Shown: positions 5,526 to 10,892 of the stretch, piece by piece | Layout: every line of letters starts with the position of its first letter | How positions within the stretch are numbered: position 1 is the stretch's first letter | Source: Nitrospirota bacterium | GTDB lineage: Bacteria; Nitrospirota; Thermodesulfovibrionia; Thermodesulfovibrionales; Dissulfurispiraceae | Assembly: GCA_013349595.1 (NCBI GenBank) | Contig: DUZI01000034.1 | Span: 1 to 10,892, forward strand | DNA: 10,892 nucleotides | Direction: 5' to 3' | Position numbers and translations under genes: made by a program | The notes under the pieces: generated by a model | Databases searched by the model: none | What the model was told of the DNA's origin: nothing | Seen by the model: the letters and a program-made list of their open reading frames with translations, nothing else

Positions 5526-6587
5526 TTATAAAATTTCAAGCTTTGTAGGTAAGTTATTTAAAATTTCTATCTTATCATTGTTGATGACTACGGTATCTTC
5601 TATTCTTACGCCTCCAAATTCTCTTATATAAATACCCGGCTCAATGGTAAAAACCATTCCATTTGTCAATATTTCAGTGCTTATCTTGTTAATCCTTGGC
5701 TCTTCGTGTGCCAGTAATCCTATTCCATGACCCAAACCATGACCAAAATAATCTCCATAACCTTTATCTGTTATATATTTTCTTGCAACGCTGTCTATAT
5801 TTTTGGCTTTTACGCCAATCTTTATGGCATTAATAGCCTTGTCTCTTGCTTTGTTGACAATATTATAAATTTCAGACTTTCTTTCAATATCCTTGCCTTG
5901 TATAAGAAATGTCCTTGTCATATCTGAATAATAACCCTTATTTTCACCGCCCCAATCAATAGTAATAAGATCACCACCTTGTAGGACCTTATCAGATACT
6001 GTTGCATGAGGTTTTGAACTATTAACGCCTGAGGCAACAATTATATCAAAGGGTATCTTCTTACAACCTTGATTTTTTAAGGCATTTTCAAGTCGCAGAG
6101 CAATATGGCTTTCTTTGGCACCTTTTTTTATAAACCTCTTTATATCAAGAAAGGCATTTTCTGCCCTTTTATAAGCAAGCTTGATTAAATCAATCTCCAT
6201 ATCATTTTTGTGTTTCCTCAAATTTTCCACTAATCCATTAAGGGCTTTAAGGGGTATCTTTAATGCCTTAAGGGCAGTATAGAACAGAAAAGATATAGAT
6301 GTTTCAAAGGCAAGGTTATTTATTGCATTTTTTTTTATAAATTTTCTAAGCACATCAATTCTTTTTCCCTTTTCTATATTCAAAGTCCAACCACTAACCT
6401 CTTGTTCAGCCTGTTCTACATATCTAAAATCAGTGAAAAAGTGTTTTGACTTTGCTGTAATTAGACAAAAGCCTGAAGAACCTGTAAAGCCTGTTAGATA
6501 ATAGATATTGTTTATATCTGTGATTAAGAATGCATTTATTTTTTTTGCTCTAAGTGTGTCTTGGATTTTCTCGTTAAAATTCTGCAT
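5526..6587 (-). CDS. Xaa-Pro aminopeptidase / proline dipeptidase (peptidase family M24B)
   Basis: The product is 353 residues. The N-terminal creatinase-like domain (about 1-125) contains the IYYLTGFTGSSG substrate-side motif and FTDFRYVEQA. The C-terminal pita-bread domain (about 130-353) carries the dinuclear metal ligands D211 (TIDWGG), D222 (YSDMTRTF), H287 (GHGLGHGIG), E316 (FTIEPGIY) and E330 (GGVRIEDTV). The conserved H194 (KPHATVS) is also present. The enzyme removes an N-terminal residue before proline or splits Xaa-Pro dipeptides; PepP and PepQ types cannot be told apart from sequence alone. The start lies one base after the stop of the TPR gene, and the gene precedes efp. The pairing of a proline-specific M24 peptidase with efp is common in bacteria. 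Confidence 0.92.
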   Translation of the reverse strand: MQNFNEKIQDTLRAKKINAFLITDINNIYYLTGFTGSSGFCLITAKSKHFFTDFRYVEQAEQEVSGWTLNIEKGKRIDVLRKFIKKNAINNLAFETSISFLFYTALKALKIPLKALNGLVENLRKHKNDMEIDLIKLAYKRAENAFLDIKRFIKKGAKESHIALRLENALKNQGCKKIPFDIIVASGVNSSKPHATVSDKVLQGGDLITIDWGGENKGYYSDMTRTFLIQGKDIERKSEIYNIVNKARDKAINAIKIGVKAKNIDSVARKYITDKGYGDYFGHGLGHGIGLLAHEEPRINKISTEILTNGMVFTIEPGIYIREFGGVRIEDTVVINNDKIEILNNLPTKLEIL

Positions 6588-6588
6588 G

Positions 6589-7332
6589 TTATATCTCGAA
6601 CCTTGACCTGAAATATAATTTGATCAAGGCTATCTTAAAATTTCTGAGCCTTTTGATAGCAGATTCTTTTGGTTTGTTGATTAATTTGATGAGATATTTG
6701 AGTTCTTCCCTTTTTTGTAGAGCCTTTTTATGTGAGGGTATCTTTAAAAGGATTGACTCAGCAACCAAAAGTGCTTCTTTGTATCTTTGTTCTGAAGAGA
6801 GTTTTTCTATTTTTAAAAGTTCCCCATCAAAATCTATATCAGAGGTTTCAGAAAAAACCTTTTTATCATAAGAATAATCAACGGCACTTTCTTGAACCAA
6901 AGTTGGTTCTTTGGTAGATTGAGTTTTCATGTTATTTGAGTGATTGTTTATGAAACTGTAAGCTTCTTTGTCATAAGGTGTTAATATCAATATCTCCTTA
7001 TAATGCTTAATTGCTTCCTCAATCAAGCCTTTATTCTTGTAATAATCAGCAATCATCTTCCTGACTGATATTTGATTTGAATCCCTCTGAAGAATCTTTT
7101 CAAGTTCTTTTACATACTCAGAATCCATATGATTTTCTTTATACAATTTTGCAAGAGCAATCCTTGCAGGCAAATACTCTGGATTTTTCTTCAACCCCTC
7201 AATAAGTGTTTCAATGGCTTCTTCAAGTCTATCCTGTTTTTTTAATTCACTTGCAAGAGAAAGAAATAGTGGAGAATCTGGGTTTTCTCTTATTTTTTCG
7301 GAAATAAGTTCTATAATATTATTACTGTTCAT
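6589..7332 (-). CDS. TPR-repeat protein of unknown role
   Basis: Starting from the ATG at 7332 the product has 247 residues. An upstream in-frame TTG at 7359 would add 9 residues and deepen the overlap with coaBC from 11 to 38 bp, so I prefer the ATG. At least three tetratricopeptide-like helix pairs are visible in the first half: SPLFLSLASELKKQDRLEEA, YLPARIALAKLYKEN and VRKMIADYYKNKGLIEEAIK. A polar, low-complexity linker (about residues 135-170) follows, then a further helical repeat (EQRYKEALLVAESILLKIPS). The C-terminus is basic and hydrophobic (LRNFKIALIKLYFRSRF). There is no signal peptide, so it is probably a cytoplasmic or membrane-associated adaptor. It ends one base before the aminopeptidase start, so translation is probably coupled. 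I do not recognise a named family. Confidence 0.8.
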   Translation of the reverse strand: MNSNNIIELISEKIRENPDSPLFLSLASELKKQDRLEEAIETLIEGLKKNPEYLPARIALAKLYKENHMDSEYVKELEKILQRDSNQISVRKMIADYYKNKGLIEEAIKHYKEILILTPYDKEAYSFINNHSNNMKTQSTKEPTLVQESAVDYSYDKKVFSETSDIDFDGELLKIEKLSSEQRYKEALLVAESILLKIPSHKKALQKREELKYLIKLINKPKESAIKRLRNFKIALIKLYFRSRFEI

Positions 7333-8521
7333 CTCTGTATTTCTGGTTATATCTTTCAATTATATAATCAAAAAGATGTTCACACATTTCTTCTTTTGAC
7401 ATAAAGGGTAATTCTTTATCATCTTCTTCATTATTACTCAGCAGGGCAACCCTATTGGTGTCAACATCAAATCCACAACCTTGTTCAGTAACATCATTTA
7501 ATACAATTATATCTAAGCCCTTTTCTATGAGCTTTTGCCTTGCTTTTTTTATCTCAAAACCTGTTTGTGCAGCAAAACCAACTTTTAAGGACTTGTTATT
7601 CAACTTGGATAATTCTTTCAAAATATCAGTGGTTTTTGAGAGTGATAAAGTTAGCTTATCTCTCTTCTCTATTTTACTTGGTTCTTTTTTAATGGGTGCA
7701 AAATCTGATACCGCTGCAGACATGATAATAATTGTGGCATCTTTTGAAAATCTTAAAACACTTTCACACATCTCTGCTGAGGTCTCTACAAAAATAGGTT
7801 TGATGCCATAAGGATTTTTCAAACAGACAGGCCCACTGATTAATATAACCTCAGCCGCTCTTCTCAAGGCTGTCTTAGCAAGAGCATAGCCCGTCTTGCC
7901 TGATGATCTGTTGCTTATAAACCTAATAGGATCGATATATTCCCTTGTCGGTCCTGCTGTTATTAGAACCTTATGTCCCTTTAAGTCTTGTTTTGAAAGA
8001 GTAGTTTTAATCATTTCTATTATATCTTCGCTATCGGACATTCTGCCTTTGCCTTCTGAACCACAGGCGAGTGGACCTGTATCAGGTCCAACAAAAAGGA
8101 CACCACTTGCCTTTAGATTTTCAATATTTCTTTGAACTCTACTATTCTCATACATCTTATTGTTCATAGCAGGTGCCATAATCGTTTTTTTATCGTGGCA
8201 AAGGAATATACAACTAAGCAGATCATCGGCTATGGCTGAGGCAAACTTACCTATTGTGTTTGCTGTTGCAGGTGCAACTACGAGCAAATCTGTTTTTTGA
8301 GTGAGTTTTATATGCGACATAGGGGGGTCATACATGTCAGTATATACTTTTACATCACAGGCAGATTGTATTGTCATGGGGGATATAAACATTTTTGCAG
8401 AACTTGTTAGTATTACATCTATTATTGCCCCTTGTTCTTTGAGTCTCCTTATAGTATCAATAGATTTATAGGCAGATATACTACCTGTTATTGCAAAGAT
8501 TATCTTTTTATTTATTAGCAA
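7322..8521 (-). CDS. coaBC: Bifunctional phosphopantothenoylcysteine synthetase/decarboxylase
   Basis: CoaBC makes 4'-phosphopantetheine from phosphopantothenate and cysteine in two steps of coenzyme A synthesis. From the TTG start at 8521 the product is 399 residues (E. coli 406). The flavin-dependent CoaC half shows AITGSISAYKS near the N-terminus, the catalytic histidine in SHIKL (about residue 70), VAPATANTIGKFA, the PAMNNKM motif (asparagine about 120) and ACGSEGKGRM with its active-site cysteine. The CoaB half starts near residue 183 with HKVLITAGPTREYIDPIRF, SNRSSGKTG, SAAVSDFAP and the lysine-rich SKIEKRDKL segment. A longer frame reaches 8596 but would overlap rpoZ by 74 bp. The TTG is favoured by AGAGG 6 nt upstream, one base of spacing from rpoZ, and the family's usual start just before this strand. 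Confidence 0.95.
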   Translation of the reverse strand: MLINKKIIFAITGSISAYKSIDTIRRLKEQGAIIDVILTSSAKMFISPMTIQSACDVKVYTDMYDPPMSHIKLTQKTDLLVVAPATANTIGKFASAIADDLLSCIFLCHDKKTIMAPAMNNKMYENSRVQRNIENLKASGVLFVGPDTGPLACGSEGKGRMSDSEDIIEMIKTTLSKQDLKGHKVLITAGPTREYIDPIRFISNRSSGKTGYALAKTALRRAAEVILISGPVCLKNPYGIKPIFVETSAEMCESVLRFSKDATIIIMSAAVSDFAPIKKEPSKIEKRDKLTLSLSKTTDILKELSKLNNKSLKVGFAAQTGFEIKKARQKLIEKGLDIIVLNDVTEQGCGFDVDTNRVALLSNNEEDDKELPFMSKEEMCEHLFDYIIERYNQKYRDEQ

Positions 8522-8522
8522 A

Positions 8523-8948
8523 CTATTCCTCTGATTCAAAATTATCAGTATCCCCAAAGACATTTTCGATATCATCTTTTGAACTTTCTTTTTCATAGAG
8601 ATAGACTTTTAGTTCCTTTTCAAGTTCCCAAAGGTCTTGTAAATTTCTTCTTTTTGCATCAACAAGCTTTTTGTAGTCAATTTTTTCAGCCTTTTCTCTT
8701 GCTTCAATAGCTTTTGCACCAGTGAAGTATTCAATTTTATCTTGTAATACTTCCATAAGTCCTAAACTTGTAACTTTGTTTTCAAAATGTTTTTTGTCCT
8801 TTTGTTCCTTGTTTTGTTCAACTAAATTAATTCTCAAAGGTGCACCAAGTGCCAATTCCCTTGCCCTTTGAGATGCAATGACAACGAGCCTATACCTGCT
8901 ATCAATCTTGTCTTTGTTATATTCTATTGGGAGACTTATGATATCCAT
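8523..8948 (-). CDS. rpoZ: RNA polymerase omega subunit (long form)
   Basis: Omega helps fold and assemble the beta' subunit of RNA polymerase. The diagnostic helix RYRLVVIASQRAREL lies at residues 18-32, followed by GAPLRINL and, after a polar insert, KVTSLGLMEVLQDKIEY. At 141 residues it is longer than the typical 70-95. The extra length is a charged, probably helical region (about 75-120) and a very acidic tail (KDDIENVFGDTDNFESEE). The N-terminus MDIISLPIEYNKDKI differs from the ARVTVED type of proteobacteria. I recall this style from Nitrospirota-like genomes but cannot verify it here. A GGAGG site (8963-8959) lies 10 nt before the ATG. Its place between gmk and coaBC is the usual neighbourhood and supports the call. 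Confidence 0.9.
   Translation of the reverse strand: MDIISLPIEYNKDKIDSRYRLVVIASQRARELALGAPLRINLVEQNKEQKDKKHFENKVTSLGLMEVLQDKIEYFTGAKAIEAREKAEKIDYKKLVDAKRRNLQDLWELEKELKVYLYEKESSKDDIENVFGDTDNFESEE
8528..8532 (-). promoter_or_regulatory. Ribosome binding site supporting the TTG start of coaBC
   Basis: AGAGG on the minus strand, inside the last codons of rpoZ, lies 6 nt before TTG at 8521-8519. It supports a non-AUG start coupled to the end of rpoZ over the longer frame that begins at 8596. Confidence 0.55.
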
Positions 8949-9062
8949 AATAATCTATCCTCCTTTATTTATAAAAACTTTTTTTCACCACAAAGGACTA
9001 ATTTTTAAGAACTCTTTTACTTCCACCTTATTTCTTTTGTAACCTTCTTAAATCTCTATTTA
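8949..9062. other. 114-bp spacer between gmk and rpoZ
   Basis: This is the only sizeable gap in the eleven-gene block. It is AT-rich and contains the rpoZ ribosome binding site (AAGGAGG, 8965-8959). It could hold an internal promoter, but I find no -35/-10 pair with acceptable spacing and no terminator hairpin. A short open stretch inside it lacks a start codon. Confidence 0.5.
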
Positions 9063-9668
9063 TCAAGGTGGAATTAAGTATCTATGTGTCTTTTTTTTTT
9101 CTGCCCTGATGATACATTTTAAATCTTCAAGTGCCTCGTCAAAAACATCATTTACAACTATGTAATCATAATGGAAACTTTCCTTTATCTCTTCTTCTGC
9201 CTTTAAAAGCCTTTGTTTGATAACATCCTCTTTATCTGTTCCTCGTAAAACTAACCTTTTTTTTAATACCTCTAGGGATGGAGGCATTATAAATATCAAG
9301 ACACTACTCGGAAGGAGCCTCTTAATCTCTGCTGCACCTTGAGTATCAATATCCAATATTGTATCAAGGGAATTATCAAGTCTCTCTTGAATCTTCAATC
9401 TTGATGTGCCATAGTAATTGCCATGGACTACTGCCCACTCAATAAAGTCACCTTGCTCAGCCATATCTTTAAACTCATCTACAGTTACAAAATGATAATG
9501 AATCCCTTCAATCTCACCTTCTCTCATTGATCTTGTCGTATATGAAACAGAATGAGCCAATCCATTGATTTCACTGCATAACCTCTTTGCCAGTGTAGTT
9601 TTTCCCGTACCAGAAGGGGCTGAAAAAACAAACAAGCATCCTTTTGTCTTATCTTGATTATTAAACAT
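9063..9668 (-). CDS. gmk: Guanylate kinase
   Basis: The enzyme phosphorylates GMP to GDP using ATP. The 201-residue product is near the usual 205. It shows the P-loop SAPSGTGKTT (16-25), the GMP-binding region with SYTTRSMREGEIEGIHYHF (42-60), EWAVVHGNYYGTS (77-89) and LDIDTQGA (105-112). The lid motif LRGTDKEDVIKQRL lies at 141-154, and YDYIVVND (167-174) is the conserved strand near the C-terminus. No expected motif is missing. The ATG overlaps the remA stop by 8 bp, so the two are probably translationally coupled. The position after yicC-remA and before rpoZ matches the arrangement in many bacteria. Confidence 0.97.
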   Translation of the reverse strand: MFNNQDKTKGCLFVFSAPSGTGKTTLAKRLCSEINGLAHSVSYTTRSMREGEIEGIHYHFVTVDEFKDMAEQGDFIEWAVVHGNYYGTSRLKIQERLDNSLDTILDIDTQGAAEIKRLLPSSVLIFIMPPSLEVLKKRLVLRGTDKEDVIKQRLLKAEEEIKESFHYDYIVVNDVFDEALEDLKCIIRAEKKKTHRYLIPP

Positions 9669-9918
9669 CTTTGTCCACTTGATTTATCCTCTGGGCTAAT
9701 GTCTCTGGCTGAATGGCAGACAAGATAATTTGACCACTATCAACGACTATGATTGACCTTGTCTTTTTTCCTTCTGTTGCATCTATGAGCATAGATCTAT
9801 CCCTTGCCTCGTCACGAAGTTTCTTCATAGGCAGAGAATTAGGATTGACAATGGCAATAATCCTTGATACAGAAACCATATTGCCAAAACCTATATTAAT
9901 AATTGAAAGTTTAGCCAT
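9661..9918 (-). CDS. remA: RemA/DUF370-family DNA-binding regulator
   Basis: The 85-residue protein matches the RemA/DUF370 family throughout. It has INIGFGNMV (7-15), SRIIAIVNPNSLPMKKL, EARDRSMLIDATEGKKTRS (37-55), VVDSGQIILSAIQPETLAQR and a short tail. In Bacillus subtilis RemA binds DNA cooperatively and activates biofilm matrix and osmoprotection genes. In Gram-negative relatives the role is largely untested, and the constant linkage to gmk and yicC suggests a housekeeping regulatory task. It starts one base after the yicC stop and overlaps gmk by 8 bp. Only a weak ribosome binding site is visible, consistent with coupling to yicC. Confidence 0.93.
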   Translation of the reverse strand: MAKLSIINIGFGNMVSVSRIIAIVNPNSLPMKKLRDEARDRSMLIDATEGKKTRSIIVVDSGQIILSAIQPETLAQRINQVDKDV

Positions 9919-9919
9919 T

Positions 9920-10762
9920 TTACTGTATATTTTGCACTTGTTCTTTTAGTTTATCTATCTGAGCCTTTATTTCAATTGTTGACTTGATTATTTCCATGTC
10001 TTCTGATTTTTGAGAGATTGTATTTACTTCTCTTAAGATCTCTTGTAAAAGAAAATCAAGTCTCCTGCCAACTACATCTTGATTTAAGAGTCCCCTAAAA
10101 TGATCAAGGTGACTCGTTAATCTCTCCAGTTCTTCATTTATATCAAGTTTTTGGGCAAGTATGGCTGATTCTTGATATAACCTTGTCTCATCTATGTCTG
10201 AAATGTTTTTAAATGGTTCAAGTCTTTTTAAAATTCTATCATTCAATCCCATTGAATATTCCTTATATCTTAACTTTATGTTAGTCATTAGAGTCTCAAT
10301 ATGATTTAATATATCAATCAGGTTTTCCCTTGTGTTTAATCCTTCTCGTATCCTCATGTCTTTTAATATTTTTACAGAGTTATCAAAGGCATAAAACAAG
10401 TCATCTTCACTGATAGTTTGCTCCACAGTGAAGATAAGGTCTTTAAAAAGTAATATTGAATCTATGGATACATTACCTTTTGACCCGATAGTTGTTTTCA
10501 ATTCCTTCAGAGCCCTTTGAACATTTAAGATACCTTCCTTGTTGAGATTTAATGCACTTGAGCTATTTTGTGTGAAACTGATAGTAACATCAAACTTTCC
10601 CCTTGAGAAGTTTTCTTTAAGCCTTTCTCTTAAGATAAACTCATACGAAAAAAGATTTGAAGGTATTCTAAAGTTTATATCCATGTGCTTACTATTTAGA
10701 GAACGGATATCAACCTTATAATAACCCCTTTGTGAAGAACCAAAACCTGTCATACTTTGCAT
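9920..10762 (-). CDS. yicC: YicC-family endoribonuclease
   Basis: The 280-residue protein (E. coli 287) begins MQSMTGFGSS, the hallmark MxSMTGFG N-terminus. DIRSLNSKHMDINFRIPSNL follows at about 18-37. The C-terminal domain carries DINEELERLTSHLDHF, then GRRLDFLLQEILREVNTI and a final amphipathic helix QIDKLKEQVQNIQ. Members of this family are RNA-cleaving enzymes; E. coli YicC was linked to degradation of the small RNA RyhB. The region around 140-180 is coiled-coil-like. The gene is the first of the eleven-gene block. Its start at ATG 10762 gives the family's expected N-terminus, although the upstream ribosome binding site (AAGAGAT) is weak. The 37-bp leader directly abuts dispersed repeat copy B. 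Confidence 0.95.
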   Translation of the reverse strand: MQSMTGFGSSQRGYYKVDIRSLNSKHMDINFRIPSNLFSYEFILRERLKENFSRGKFDVTISFTQNSSSALNLNKEGILNVQRALKELKTTIGSKGNVSIDSILLFKDLIFTVEQTISEDDLFYAFDNSVKILKDMRIREGLNTRENLIDILNHIETLMTNIKLRYKEYSMGLNDRILKRLEPFKNISDIDETRLYQESAILAQKLDINEELERLTSHLDHFRGLLNQDVVGRRLDFLLQEILREVNTISQKSEDMEIIKSTIEIKAQIDKLKEQVQNIQ

Positions 10763-10798
10763 GTTATCTCTTATTAATAAATTATTTGAGTCACCCTT

Positions 10799-10886
10799 AA
10801 AATAGCGATAGGAAGGGCTGTTTCAGGCTTTTTATAATCGACAAATTTTATTTAATTTTGCTTTATTCATTATAATGCAATGCCTT
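10799..10886 (+). repeat. Dispersed 89-bp repeat, copy B (upstream of yicC)
   Basis: This matches 903-991 at about 87% identity with one single-base gap. Like copy A it has a minus-strand coding start on its left (here yicC, 37 bp away; there the transposase remnant) and a plus-strand ATG-CCT at its right end, here at 10880. After ATG-CCT-TAT-GAC the window ends, so whether an open frame follows is unknown. On the minus strand it contains TATAAT at 10876-10871, which could serve as a -10 box for the yicC operon. The matching -35 would lie at or past the window edge. Confidence 0.9.
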
Positions 10887-10892
10887 ATGACA

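Noticed and set aside
7455..7811. A 118-codon plus-strand open frame inside coaBC.
   Set aside because: It is antisense to the CoaB domain and has no start signal or recognisable motif.

Overview
The window is an AT-rich stretch of what is probably a Gram-negative bacterial chromosome. Every confident gene is on the minus strand, so transcription runs from high to low coordinates. Taxonomic inference: the lipoprotein signal peptide, the gene order yicC-remA-gmk-rpoZ-coaBC, the unusual omega subunit and an EF-P without a lysine at its loop tip suggest a deep-branching Nitrospirota or Desulfobacterota-like organism. This rests on recalled family resemblance, not a search.

Region 1 (10762 down to 2449) is a tightly packed block of eleven housekeeping genes: yicC, remA, gmk, rpoZ, coaBC, a TPR protein, an M24 aminopeptidase (pepP/pepQ type), efp, accB, accC and thiE. 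Most junctions are overlaps or gaps of 1 to 32 bp. The exception is 114 bp before rpoZ. The block joins RNA turnover (YicC), a DNA-binding regulator (RemA), nucleotide supply (Gmk), transcription (omega), coenzyme A synthesis (CoaBC), translation of proline stretches (EF-P) with a proline-specific peptidase, the first step of fatty acid synthesis (AccB/AccC) and thiamine synthesis (ThiE).

Region 2 (2448 to 1168) starts with a 194 bp gap. It then holds a 49-residue four-cysteine protein with a strong ribosome binding site, and an overlapping gene for a lipoprotein with about three fibronectin III-like repeats.

Region 3 (about 1140 to 153) is a wrecked insertion sequence. On the minus strand it has recognisable N-terminal, second-aspartate and C-terminal motifs of an IS1380-family transposase, with frameshifts, stops and a large internal deletion. 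A 12-bp perfect inverted repeat brackets it. Inside lies an 89-bp sequence that recurs at about 87% identity at the other end of the window, directly upstream of yicC. In both copies it runs into a plus-strand ATG-CCT start. Region 4 (122 to 1) is the N-terminus of a small membrane protein cut by the window edge.

I see no CRISPR array, tRNA, rRNA or defence system. The observations most worth checking are the glutamine-tipped EF-P loop, the four-cysteine small protein, and the dispersed repeat shared by the dead IS and the front of the yicC operon.
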